NCBI RefSeq assembly: GCF_900100365.1
Contig: NZ_FNKU01000003.1
Span: forward strand, 62,001-126,000
DNA from: Pseudomonas cannabina
Lineage (GTDB): Bacteria > Pseudomonadota > Gammaproteobacteria > Pseudomonadales > Pseudomonadaceae
DNA length: 64,000 nt
Direction of reading: 5' to 3'
Shown one piece after another: positions 9,104 to 18,259 of this stretch (its first letter is position 1; each line of letters starts with the position of its first letter). The notes below the pieces were generated by a model. The model saw only the letters and a list, made by a program, of their open reading frames with translations, was not told where the DNA came from and did not search any database. Both the position numbers and the translations under genes were made by a program.

Positions 9104-9165
9104 GGTGTGGCCCTCCTTACGAATCGTTAATGAAGTAGCTGTAGTCTTGGTTTGATAGGTGGTTT

Positions 9166-9846
9166 CTACGCTGGCCGGGGTGCTTTAGGAATTGCCGGTG
9201 GAGCTTCTTTGAAGTGAATGCCGTGTTCGGCTTGGCGTTCACGAATCAGCTCAGAATGGCGTTTAACCCCTACCGTCTGATCGATGCTTGCGCCTGCCTC
9301 GGCGAATGAGTGGAACTGACCGTGCGCCGTTCGCTCACCGTCTACCGGCTTCCCGGGAATTCCGGTGCTGTATGGAATATGAGTTGCGGTTTTGACGAGG
9401 AACACGTCGAACCGATCACCAGGCCCGTCAGTTTTGTGCATGACATCGAGGCGGTGTCCGTGCACCAGGCGCCCCATCTCCCCTCGCTCGTTGAGTTGCG
9501 CGGCTTCGGAGGTGTGTTTGAATTCACGGGATGCGAAAACCCGTTCACCAGCGATTACTCGCTCGCGGAGACGTTCGTCGCCTTCTGCAGGTGCTGCCGG
9601 CAACGACTCAACTTGGAACGCAAGGTTATGGCCACGGTCCCGAAACGGAGCTGGGGCCTCCGGCCCTTGGTGTTGTGCCAACTGGGCAATGAGCTTTCTC
9701 GTCTGCACCAGGTGCTCCACGTCCTTGGGTTGGGCATCGATCAACCCCACCAACTCCTTGTATTCACTTCCGGTCAGCCTGTGACGTTTCTGGTCTGCGA
9801 TATCCTTAAGGACTGCCTGCCAATCTGGAACGCTCAATGCACTCAT
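9166..9846 (-). CDS. plasmid hypothetical protein, 226 aa
   Basis: Soluble, charged protein with many His and Arg residues and no motif I recognise. It lies in the same minus-strand run as ssb, about 60 bp upstream of it. The start ATG at 9846 is preceded by AAAGGAGG at a good distance. Confidence 0.6.
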   Translation of the reverse strand: MSALSVPDWQAVLKDIADQKRHRLTGSEYKELVGLIDAQPKDVEHLVQTRKLIAQLAQHQGPEAPAPFRDRGHNLAFQVESLPAAPAEGDERLRERVIAGERVFASREFKHTSEAAQLNERGEMGRLVHGHRLDVMHKTDGPGDRFDVFLVKTATHIPYSTGIPGKPVDGERTAHGQFHSFAEAGASIDQTVGVKRHSELIRERQAEHGIHFKEAPPAIPKAPRPA

Positions 9847-9867
9847 GGGTGCCTCCTTTCAAATTGC

Positions 9868-10080
9868 TCAATCGTTCTGAGTGGTGACGCCTTCACGATT
9901 TGGGTTTGATCTGCAGCCTTTGCGATTACGGATCTCGTCATCGCTGGGCCTTTGCGTATTGTCGAAGTTGAACGAGCCGTCGTCGTATTGCTCCAGGTAG
10001 CCCCAACTGCAATCCGTTTCATTTTGCCCTGGCTTAGGAGGAAGCTCCCACCAAGGCTCGCGGTGCACTAATTTCTTCAT
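9868..10080 (-). CDS. small hypothetical protein, 70 aa
   Basis: The ATG at 10080 has GGAG six bases upstream and is preferred over the upstream in-frame ATG at 10086. The product is hydrophilic, rich in Trp and Asp/Asn. Same strand and spacing as its neighbours. Function unknown. Confidence 0.5.
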   Translation of the reverse strand: MKKLVHREPWWELPPKPGQNETDCSWGYLEQYDDGSFNFDNTQRPSDDEIRNRKGCRSNPNREGVTTQND

Positions 10081-10107
10081 ATGCAACTCCGAGTTATACG
10101 GTGGCCA

Positions 10108-10908
10108 TCACAAATTGACGGTCGTCAGCACTTTTGAAGACAGACGATCGCGCAGCTCGATGACGCCGTGCACAACTTCACCAGTGGCAGTCATTCCGGA
10201 TGAAATCGGAATGTACAGGTACAACGTACCCCTGAGATCGAGGGAGCCCTGCGCCCTCGCCTGCTCGATCTCCCGGGCTCTATCCTGGTCTTCGACTCTT
10301 ATGCTGCAGGGGAACCCAGACGGTTTGATCTGCAGGTTCATCCCGGCAGTATTGCGCACCGGGTTCGCCCAGCAATATTGGCCATAGCTGGTGATCGGAA
10401 ATGAAGAATTGGTGAAGTCATATGGGCCAACCATGACGTTTTGCAAACCCATACCCTCAGCTACCGAAGCGGCTTTTATCGGGAGAGAGTAGTAGTCGTT
10501 TTTGCCGTACTCGTTCAGCTGCTCCTGTATCGCCGGCCATTTAGCCTTTTCGATGTCACGTCTTTTAAACGCGTCAGAGGTGGCTTGATAGTCCGCAGAT
10601 AACCAGCCCAATTTCTGGTCGGTTGTCGTGCCGCTCGGAGACTTGGCCAGCACCAGGTACGTGAGTGCCTGACCCCCAGGAAGAGTGTTTAGGTCTACGT
10701 ACCCACTCAGGGGGACCGAGGCGTCAGCCGGTCTCTGAAATTGAGGCTCGACTGGAGTATTAGAATCTCTCGTTCTGCTGACTTTAGGGCTGTTCAGCAG
10801 TGATGAACCCGAGGAGGCTGCGCTAGGCGCTTGTTCTGTATTTGGCTTGTCGCATCCGACCATGAGACAGCAGGCTGCGAGAGACAGCGCAGTCAGTTTA
10901 AACTTCAT
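10108..10908 (-). CDS. putative lipoprotein, 266 aa
   Basis: The N-terminus MKFKLTALSLAACCLMVGC is a lipoprotein signal peptide with a lipobox ending at Cys19. The rest is soluble and probably periplasmic or outer-membrane anchored. The ATG at 10908 has GGAG 6 bases upstream. It lies downstream of the putative exclusion gene and shares its strand, so it may be part of the tail of the tra operon. No family recognised. Confidence 0.7.
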   Translation of the reverse strand: MKFKLTALSLAACCLMVGCDKPNTEQAPSAASSGSSLLNSPKVSRTRDSNTPVEPQFQRPADASVPLSGYVDLNTLPGGQALTYLVLAKSPSGTTTDQKLGWLSADYQATSDAFKRRDIEKAKWPAIQEQLNEYGKNDYYSLPIKAASVAEGMGLQNVMVGPYDFTNSSFPITSYGQYCWANPVRNTAGMNLQIKPSGFPCSIRVEDQDRAREIEQARAQGSLDLRGTLYLYIPISSGMTATGEVVHGVIELRDRLSSKVLTTVNL

Positions 10909-10946
10909 GGAAAGCTCCATTCCTTTGAGTAGATCGTTCGTGCAGC

Positions 10947-11444
10947 TCATCCGAACAAAGTATGCATATCGGACTTCCAAGCCCCTGGACGTTTGATTCT
11001 CACACCAATCTCACGCAGGTTTGGAAGGGTTGTAACGAGTCTGAGTAACGGATGAGGGCTATTGTCGGGACTGATCTCCCAGCTATCGATCTTATCGAAA
11101 TCCATCATCACGCCACCGGTGCTGATGTCGACGTACAAGGCCTGCTTAGCCACCGGATCGAAACCTACGTAGCGGTTGTAGGCAACGGAAACAGCTTCAT
11201 AGCGAGGCTTGAAACCTGCACGTTTGAAGCTGTCTACCTTGCGCTCCAGGCGTCGTCGCAACATACCTGGCACGACAGCAAGCAAAAAGTACCCAAGCGC
11301 TACGTACAACAATCCAGCCACGATCAGCATGCCTGCAACCTCAGGGTCACGGCGGTAATCGAAGCATGCGATCAAGGCGACCGGTACGACCGGCACCAGC
11401 CCCATCAGGTAAAAAGGCCGAAGAATCCACCATGCAATGTTCAT
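10947..11444 (-). CDS. inner-membrane protein, candidate entry-exclusion protein
   Basis: The 165-residue product has two hydrophobic segments near residues 10-30 and 41-63 followed by a soluble domain. The ATG at 11444 has GGAG 6 bases upstream. It follows traY directly, the place where IncI plasmids carry excA, and it has its own TTTCGTAT-N10-ATACGGAA palindrome. Calling it an exclusion protein rests on position and topology only. Confidence 0.5.
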   Translation of the reverse strand: MNIAWWILRPFYLMGLVPVVPVALIACFDYRRDPEVAGMLIVAGLLYVALGYFLLAVVPGMLRRRLERKVDSFKRAGFKPRYEAVSVAYNRYVGFDPVAKQALYVDISTGGVMMDFDKIDSWEISPDNSPHPLLRLVTTLPNLREIGVRIKRPGAWKSDMHTLFG

Positions 11445-11457
11445 AATGATCTCCATC

Positions 11458-11483
11458 TTTCGTATCAGGTATACGATACGGAA
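11458..11483. promoter_or_regulatory. operator palindrome TTTCGTAT-N10-ATACGGAA
   Basis: A perfect match to the palindrome also found at 29592, 49253, 52070 and 56246. It lies 14 bp upstream of the start of the membrane-protein gene at 11444, so a bound protein would block transcription or translation start. Confidence 0.6.
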
Positions 11484-11534
11484 TCTATGATTTTATTCTA
11501 CCACGACCTCTTGACAGGTCAAAGCCCTATTGAT

Positions 11535-11557
11535 AACGGGGCCAAAAGGCCCCGTTC
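11535..11557. terminator. hairpin between traY and the downstream gene
   Basis: AACGGGGCC-aaaa-GGCCCCGTT forms a strong GC-rich stem just downstream of the traY stop on the minus strand. No long T run follows, so termination may be partial. Confidence 0.5.
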
Positions 11558-11867
11558 GTCATTCCTAAGATTTTATACCGTCACCTGCTTTTGTCCCTCT
11601 GTTCGGTCCTCCTTGAGGTCCAGGACGTGGTACGAGATGTTCCAGCTTACTGCCGAACACATTCATGGCATTTTTCATCTTCTCGTTATCATCACGGCCC
11701 ATGGTTGCAGATGCGTGGCCACCTACCCAGTTGATCACTTGGTCAGGGACAATCATGATCAGGTTGAAGCAGCTATGGACCAGGTTCAAGCTCATCGAGC
11801 AGTAGATGGTCAGGAAGAAAATGATCGAGAACAGCCCAGTGGTCGAGTCGAACTGAGCATTCGCTAA

Positions 11868-13045
11868 GAGGGTGTAGACAAAATCATGTAGTGAGTCGGC
11901 GCGCGAGTATTCGAGCCTCGGCCAACCAAACCCATGCCTCGCTTACCGCAAAAAGGCGATCATGATGCATGATCAGTCGCCGAGCTCTCTCATTCCAGGC
12001 ATGAGTTCGCTCCACTACCCATCGCTTGGGCATGACCACAAATCCAGTCTGAACAGGCTCCACGGAAAATAGATCGCCTTGTTCAGAGTGCCATTGCCCT
12101 GTTCTTCTGTTATTCGGGCCACGGATCACTTGAACATCGATAGCGTGCAGTTGATGGGTGCGCTGTGCCCATTTTCCTGCGTACGCACTATCAACAAAAA
12201 GCGTGCTCAGTGACGGATATTTTTCCTTCGAGTACGCCACCGCATCATCCGCCGCGTCACGATCCTGCACGCTTGCAGCACTGATACTGACAGCCAGCAG
12301 CAGGCCCAATGTATCGACAATCAGACTTCGTTTACGCCCCTTCACTTTTTTGCCTGCGTCGTAGCCGCTGTCACCGCCTTGAGGAGAACTGCGGGTCGAC
12401 TGTGAATCCAGGATCGCTGCTGACGGGCTGTCAGCGCGTTCTTCCCGCTCACGCCATTGAGCTCGCAAGCGATCATGCATTTGCTCGAACTTGCCTTGAG
12501 CGCTCCACCGGCGGAACGTTTTGTAGACATTGTCCCAGTGAGGAAAATCGCGGGGTAGCATTCGCCATGAGCACCCCGTGCGTACGACATAGCAACAGGC
12601 TTCCAGCAACGTGCGCCGAGAGTGAAGCGGTGGCACTCCTCGTCCGCCCTGGCTTTCAAACAGGTCGGCGACCAGTGCCCACTCGGTATCTGTCAAGCAA
12701 CTCGGATATAGCTGCTCCGGCAGTTGGCGGCGGTGGGTTTCATTGTAGCCATAGGCTTTATTAGGTTCAGGTGACTGAAAACTTCCCTTGGCCCGCTGCT
12801 TTACACGCGTAATCCCTGCCATTTTCAACGCTTTTGCAAAGGTGTCGGGATGCGCAGTGATACCGGTTTCGGCGAAGAATACGAGCGCCAATTCGGCCTG
12901 GCTGGAATAGGGCTGTGCATGAGCGAGTTTCACCAGCACGGGATAGTGCTCGGCGGCAATCGAGCGAGGACGTCCGGTTTTAGGCATGGCTTGAGGGCTA
13001 TTCAGACAAGGGAGTGAAAGTTTAATTTATTTTGTCTACACCCTC
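11868..13045 (-). mobile_element. IS5-family element copy A, 1178 bp
   Basis: The ends are inverted repeats beginning GAGGGTGTAGACAAAAT. It is flanked by TAA on both sides. It sits on the left side of a 100-bp MITE (13049-13148), itself inserted at CTAA in traY. A nearly identical copy lies at 13152-14329. Confidence 0.9.
11884..12987 (-). CDS. IS5-family transposase, copy A
   Basis: The 367-residue DDE transposase has an N-terminal helical DNA-binding region and catalytic carboxylates in ILDSQSTRSS, FVDSAYAGK and RWVVERTHAW. It is a single uninterrupted frame. The product is the same as that of copy B. Confidence 0.9.
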   Translation of the reverse strand: MPKTGRPRSIAAEHYPVLVKLAHAQPYSSQAELALVFFAETGITAHPDTFAKALKMAGITRVKQRAKGSFQSPEPNKAYGYNETHRRQLPEQLYPSCLTDTEWALVADLFESQGGRGVPPLHSRRTLLEACCYVVRTGCSWRMLPRDFPHWDNVYKTFRRWSAQGKFEQMHDRLRAQWREREERADSPSAAILDSQSTRSSPQGGDSGYDAGKKVKGRKRSLIVDTLGLLLAVSISAASVQDRDAADDAVAYSKEKYPSLSTLFVDSAYAGKWAQRTHQLHAIDVQVIRGPNNRRTGQWHSEQGDLFSVEPVQTGFVVMPKRWVVERTHAWNERARRLIMHHDRLFAVSEAWVWLAEARILARRLTT

Positions 13046-13048
13046 TAA

Positions 13049-13148
13049 GGAAGGTCTGAAAAAGCCTTTTCTTCAAAAGTCGAAGCCAGTAAATACAGGC
13101 GCTCCAGCCCGGTTCCTCTCCAAAAAAATGGGCTTTTTCAGAGGATAC
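13049..13148. repeat. second MITE type, 100 bp, between two IS copies
   Basis: The inner ends share TCTGAAAAAGCC in inverted orientation (left GGAAGG-TCTGAAAAAGCC, right its inverse with GTATCC). The flanking traces CTAA (left, split by IS copy A) and CTA/A (right, split by copy B) imply it first entered traY at CTAA and that the two IS copies then inserted on each side. No IS with these ends is seen in the window. Confidence 0.6.
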
Positions 13149-13151
13149 CTA

Positions 13152-14329
13152 GAGGGTGTAGACAAAATCATGTAGTGAGTCGGCGCGCGAGTATTCGAGC
13201 CTCGGCCAACCAAACCCATGCCTCGCTTACCGCAAAAAGGCGATCATGATGCATGATCAGTCGCCGAGCTCTCTCATTCCAGGCATGAGTTCGCTCCACT
13301 ACCCATCGCTTGGGCATGACCACAAATCCAGTCTGAACAGGCTCCACGGAAAATAGATCGCCTTGTTCAGAGTGCCATTGCCCTGTTCTTCTGTTATTCG
13401 GGCCACGGATCACTTGAACATCGATAGCGTGCAGTTGATGGGTGCGCTGTGCCCATTTTCCTGCGTACGCACTATCAACAAAAAGCGTGCTCAGTGACGG
13501 ATATTTTTCCTTCGAGTACGCCACCGCATCATCCGCCGCGTCACGATCCTGCACGCTTGCAGCACTGATACTGACAGCCAGCAGCAGGCCCAATGTATCG
13601 ACAATCAGACTTCGTTTACGCCCCTTCACTTTTTTGCCTGCGTCGTAGCCGCTGTCACCGCCTTGAGGAGAACTGCGGGTCGACTGTGAATCCAGGATCG
13701 CTGCTGACGGGCTGTCAGCGCGTTCTTCCCGCTCACGCCATTGAGCTCGCAAGCGATCATGCATTTGCTCGAACTTGCCTTGAGCGCTCCACCGGCGGAA
13801 CGTTTTGTAGACATTGTCCCAATGAGGAAAATCGCGGGGTAGCATTCGCCATGAGCACCCCGTGCGTACGACATAGCAACAGGCTTCCAGCAACGTGCGC
13901 CGAGAGTGAAGCGGTGGCACTCCTCGTCCGCCCTGGCTTTCAAACAGGTCGGCGACCAGTGCCCACTCGGTATCTGTCAAGCAACTCGGATATAGCTGCT
14001 CCGGCAGTTGGCGGCGGTGGGTTTCATTGTAGCCATAGGCTTTATTAGGTTCAGGTGACTGAAAACTTCCCTTGGCCCGCTGCTTTACACGCGTAATCCC
14101 TGCCATTTTCAACGCTTTTGCAAAGGTGTCGGGATGCGCAGTGATACCGGTTTCGGCGAAGAATACGAGCGCCAATTCGGCCTGGCTGGAATAGGGCTGT
14201 GCATGAGCGAGTTTCACCAGCACGGGATAGTGCTCGGCGGCAATCGAGCGAGGACGTCCGGTTTTAGGCATGGCTTGAGGGCTATTCAGACAAGGGAGTG
14301 AAAGTTTAATTTATTTTGTCTACACCCTC
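13152..14329 (-). mobile_element. IS5-family element copy B, 1178 bp
   Basis: Same length and ends as copy A; I noticed only one base that differs (near 13822 versus 12538). Flanked by CTA on both sides. Together with copy A it sandwiches the 100-bp MITE. Confidence 0.9.
13168..14271 (-). CDS. IS5-family transposase, copy B
   Basis: 367 residues, same sequence and motifs as copy A. The two intact copies in direct orientation could recombine and remove the stretch between them. Confidence 0.9.
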   Translation of the reverse strand: MPKTGRPRSIAAEHYPVLVKLAHAQPYSSQAELALVFFAETGITAHPDTFAKALKMAGITRVKQRAKGSFQSPEPNKAYGYNETHRRQLPEQLYPSCLTDTEWALVADLFESQGGRGVPPLHSRRTLLEACCYVVRTGCSWRMLPRDFPHWDNVYKTFRRWSAQGKFEQMHDRLRAQWREREERADSPSAAILDSQSTRSSPQGGDSGYDAGKKVKGRKRSLIVDTLGLLLAVSISAASVQDRDAADDAVAYSKEKYPSLSTLFVDSAYAGKWAQRTHQLHAIDVQVIRGPNNRRTGQWHSEQGDLFSVEPVQTGFVVMPKRWVVERTHAWNERARRLIMHHDRLFAVSEAWVWLAEARILARRLTT

Positions 14330-16647
14330 CTAATGCGACACCGAACAACTGGTTCAGCAGTGTGCCGCCTGCGATCAGAGCTGCACCGCCCAGAAAGAAA
14401 CCCAGAACCATCAGGATCGGTCGGACCATCACATTCAGCAGAAAGATGTAGCCGTGGGTTGTCTTTTGCCCCATCCCATCGCCTTCACCGTTCAGGTGAG
14501 TGATAGCCCAGAGTGGTGCTGCGATAACAGCCTCGCCAACCACAACCAGCCAATTAACAGCAGCTCCAAACCAAATGATGAAAGGAACCATCGGCAAATA
14601 GGTAGAGAGTGTGCCGCCCAGGATAAACAAGGCGATGATGAGCATGATGATGAAGGGGCCTACAGCGCCAAGGACGCCGGAAAGTGCATCGCCCACGGAT
14701 GAGACTGCGTTCGCAACTTTCGAGAACGCACCGGCAACACTCCAGCCCTCCTTGACCTTTTCAAGAGTTTTGGCAGCTACGTAGCCACCAAGGGCTGTCT
14801 CGGCCGCGACCATTGTGTAATCGCCGAGGTTTTTCATCTTGATCAGAGGATTCAGCTGACCCATGCCTTCGCCGCCGGCATTGACGTCGACCAGGTAGTT
14901 GACGATCCGTTGACCTGGCGCGGAAAAAATACTGCCAATAATGCTACCCGCATCGGCCCCTCCAGCCCCTTTGGAGTAGTCACCGCTGGATTGAGTACCC
15001 AAGGTGCTTGTCCAGGTAGAGGTTTCCTGTTGAGCCTTGTACGCCGCCATTGAGGAGGCGTAGACGTTCACAATTGCAGGATCCCCACCAGAGGACATGC
15101 CGAACACAGATGCTTTTGCTGCCATAGCATCTGACAGCTTAGTGTTTGCTTGGGCGAACGTCTGGTACCAGGCACCCAGAGTCCACCATCCACCCTCTTT
15201 GATGCTTGAGTTCATCTTGCTGGCCAGCTCGCCAATGTTGCCCTGCTTGGTAGCTGCGACGCTGTTGACGGAGTTCTCGTATGCCTGCGCTGCTGACTGA
15301 ACTGCCATCTCCACATCAGGGAGGGAATTAGTTTGCCCTGATTGTCGTTGGATCACCGCGTTGACGAAGTTTTGCGCGCTAGTGCTCAGAGAGGCCTGCA
15401 TGGCCTGAAGCGCCGCAAGGTGAGCTTGACGTATGTCCGACACATCAATGGTGCCGCCAAACCAATTAGTTGATACCGCCTGAGGCTCCAGATCGCCTTG
15501 AATGTCTGCCCCACCACAGACAAAACTTGAATTCTTGAGTATGAATCCACTTTGGGTTGCAGACTGCTGGACGTATCCATTTTGGGTAACCAGAGCGCCG
15601 CTTGCTTGGGCCTGAGCTATCCCTGCATTGATACCGTGCAGGCAAAGATTTGCCTCGAAAACGCTATGCGCGAGTCCTACCGTCGACGGCATCACAGGTT
15701 GAACTACCATCGACGTGCCGTCAGTGAAAGCTTCCATCGCGTTATCGACGCCGAGGTTAGCAATGCCAATACCCATCACAGAGGCACCCCACAACATCAG
15801 CAGTTGCGATAGCGACCAGCCGCTTGCTGTTGGTACCAGCGACACCAAGCCCCAGACAAGCCGTACCGGCCCCCAGATGCTTGATTGCTGTTTATCGAAA
15901 ACTGACCCGTCATGAGCAGTCCGGGTTAGCTTTCTAAAAACGATGTAGCAAGCCCAAATCGCCCCAACCACCAACAGTGCGCCGTTGAATACCGAGAAGA
16001 TGCTAGCGAGGATGGTATCGCCACTGGTGTCTCCCCCTGCCAATGGGTTGTTGACCACATTCCCGTAAATCGACACCAGTGCTTCTCGGGACTTATCGCC
16101 TGTCCTTTTCGCAGCTGCAGCAATTTCGCTGATGGTTGTTCCATCCGCTGCCCGAGCAGGCACAGAAACCAACCAGGCTACCAAGAGCCAAAAGCTTTTA
16201 TTCGCGATTGCTTTCATAGCCGAGCTCCGCTGGATTTGCCGATTTGGGGATTCAGCGTCTTCAACAACCAGTCTGGGTTTTCGATTTTAAAATCGTTGAA
16301 CCCGCCGCGCTCTGCCGCAGACAGGCGACGGGTAGTCAATTGCCACATCCGAAATTGAGCGCTTAATGCGAGCGCGAATAACAGAGGTGATGCAGTCGCA
16401 ATCGACAGTAGGCTTTGTATGACCGTTTTCGTCGAACCGTTGATGAGCCCCATGGTGAGACCGATCAGCCCCAGCAACCAAAATATTGAGCCAGCGAAAA
16501 GCGCAGCGCGCTTCCGGCGCAAGAAGAAAAGGTGCAGTTGCTCAACAGACATTGCACCTGGTTCACGGTTGGCTATCGCTTCCTCGAACGACATCGGCTT
16601 ACGTTCAGTAGACTCGTCGATATCACTGTGCAACAAAGCCTGCTTAG

Positions 16648-16747
16648 GGAGACGCTGATTTATTCTAAAACCCAGCTGTTGCCCCCCAGATAAATCAAGG
16701 CCTCCAGAGCGTTGCAGGGACGAAAAATCGAATAAATCAGCGCCTCC
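16648..16747 (-). repeat. MITE copy b, 100 bp, inverted orientation
   Basis: Flanked by TTAG (16644-16647) and CTAA (16748-16751), which are reverse complements instead of a direct duplication. This is the mark of an inversion with copy c. Confidence 0.93.
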
Positions 16748-16814
16748 CTAAGCAGGAAGCAGCTAAAACCAAAGAGAATTGGACGCATATCAAAGAAATG
16801 TCTGCAGAAGCTAA

Positions 16815-16914
16815 GGAGGCGCTGATTTATTCGATTTTTCGTCCCTGCAACGCTCTGGAGGCCTTGATTTATCTGGGGGGCAACAGCTGGGTTTTAGAAT
16901 AAATCAGCGTCTCC
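16815..16914 (+). repeat. MITE copy c, 100 bp
   Basis: Flanked by CTAA (16811-16814) and TTAG (16915-16918), mirror image of copy b. It has six G in the central run where the 99-bp copies have five. Confidence 0.93.
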
Positions 16915-17014
16915 TTAGCAAGCCGCACGGTCTGTCTCATTGACCAGAATGGGAGAATGATGCGCAGCGCTATTGAAGCCGCCTGCCTCGATTTGGATGG
17001 CTGTTGTTCCGTCA

Positions 17015-18259
17015 TCAGTTGCTGCCTCCCATGTGGCCCGATACAGCGCGATATTTTTGGCTCAATATGGGCTCAAACTCTGAACGTGCGCCGCTTGCGA
17101 GATTTAATCCGTTGATCACGTTCCCGCGCTGGACGTCGTTACGCAGCTCAAGCAGCAACCAATTGGTCTGGGACTGCACGCGGATTTGCTCACGGAGCAG
17201 GTTGTCCCCTTCCATGTTTTGCAAGTCTGCCTGGTACTCGGTATTGGCATACCGGCGTCCAACCTCAAACGATTCAAATTCCCTGGCCGACATCGTGCCT
17301 GTCGCTTTTGCTTGAGGTGACGCAGTTTTGGCGTAGTAGGCCTGGGCCGAGGACGACTTGAGTGTGTCTACCAGCAAATCCTTGGTCGCTGGGTTGGGTT
17401 GGCTATCAGCAACGAGCTGGTCCTGCGGATCCGTAGCAGCCGAAAGGATCGAGTTGTACTGATTCATGAGCCCGATGTACTGCGAGCCGGCTTCGCTTTC
17501 AGCTTCGCCCTTGCGCAGCTGACTGCCGATCGATCTCCGCGCTGAGTTTTGGGTGTACATCTGCGCTGCGTCAGTCTGCTCTTGGGAGAAGGTGAGATCT
17601 GCACTCTTACCATTAGGACCGGCGCCGATCATTACGGAATCAAGACGCTTGTCAGCCCCGGGCATTGTTGTTGAAACACTCGGGCACGCGCTGGCACCGC
17701 CGTACGCGGCATAGTCATCTGTGTCGCAGTAATCAGCGTGAATGCTTGCAGAACGCATGGAATCGACCTCGCTGGGCGCGGCCGGCGAAGTCAATGCTTG
17801 AGCAATTTTGCGGTTTTCGGTTTTGCCGCCGCCTCCAGACCTCATGGTTGTTTTTATTGCAGCAACACCAGCTTTGACGTCGATTGCGCCTCCGGAAGCT
17901 GATTCACTGCAAATTGCGTTGGAGACGTAGTACCGCTGACGTGCGTCCTCATAGCGTCGATTCTTTTCCTGAGTCGCTGCGAATTCCCGATCCACGCGAG
18001 CCGCGGTTTCGACTGTGTTTGCGACTTTGCTACTGCCTTGAGTCACAGCGGTACCGACTTGGTACAGCATTGCATTCACTGACGTGGCCATCGCCCCTAC
18101 TGCAGCAGTTGTCGCGTTCACAGCAAATGTGATGCTGAGGTTGGCTGTTTCCACAGCACCAACCACGCAACCGTCGCAAATCGCGTAAGCTGGCTTAGAG
18201 GCGAACATTCCAACCGTCAGCATTGCAAGTGCAAGGGGGGAAAACTTGAGTACGTTCAT
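17015..18259 (-). CDS. traW: TraW (IcmX-like) conjugation protein
   Basis: The 414-residue product has a signal peptide (MNVLKFSPLALAMLTVGMF, cleavage near ...AYA) and several cysteines, and is predicted to be periplasmic. It occupies the place of R64 traW between traU and traX and overlaps both neighbours by a few bases, so it is translated within the operon. It appears intact. The name rests on position and general features. Confidence 0.75.
   Translation of the reverse strand: MNVLKFSPLALAMLTVGMFASKPAYAICDGCVVGAVETANLSITFAVNATTAAVGAMATSVNAMLYQVGTAVTQGSSKVANTVETAARVDREFAATQEKNRRYEDARQRYYVSNAICSESASGGAIDVKAGVAAIKTTMRSGGGGKTENRKIAQALTSPAAPSEVDSMRSASIHADYCDTDDYAAYGGASACPSVSTTMPGADKRLDSVMIGAGPNGKSADLTFSQEQTDAAQMYTQNSARRSIGSQLRKGEAESEAGSQYIGLMNQYNSILSAATDPQDQLVADSQPNPATKDLLVDTLKSSSAQAYYAKTASPQAKATGTMSAREFESFEVGRRYANTEYQADLQNMEGDNLLREQIRVQSQTNWLLLELRNDVQRGNVINGLNLASGARSEFEPILSQKYRAVSGHMGGSN

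Larger units (their letters stand above)
11565..16217 (-). pseudogene. traY: traY (DotA homologue), interrupted by two IS copies and a MITE
   Basis: TraY/DotA is the large polytopic inner-membrane protein of type IVB secretion. The 5' part (16217-14330) has a signal peptide (MKAIANKSFWLLVAWLVSVPARA region), a long periplasmic region and C-terminal membrane spans. The 3' part is 11863-11565, with a basic tail. Removing everything between the two CTAA target copies (11864-11867 and 14330-14333) gives 2187 nt, a continuous frame of 728 residues (…FGVALANAQFDS…), close to the R64 protein size. As it stands the protein ends inside the IS, so transfer should be blocked. Confidence 0.88.
16214..17015 (-). 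pseudogene. traX: traX (IcmV homologue), two MITEs and an inverted internal segment
   Basis: TraX/IcmV is an inner-membrane protein of type IVB systems. The gene starts at the ATG at 17015, overlapping the traW stop (TGATG). Two oppositely oriented MITEs lie at 16648-16747 and 16815-16914. If both are removed and the 59-bp piece between them (16752-16810) is inverted, a 594-nt frame of 197 residues results, reading …VRLAKQEAAKTKENW… and …KEMSAEAKQALLHSD…. The unrotated version does not read through. Two membrane spans follow around residues 105-150 of the restored protein. The gene is non-functional now. Confidence 0.88.

Noticed and set aside
16644..16918. Composite transposon made of two MITEs that moved as a unit into TTAG
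   Set aside because: The outer TTAG pair fits, but the frame of traX is restored only if the middle is gene sequence that was inverted, so the middle is not foreign cargo.
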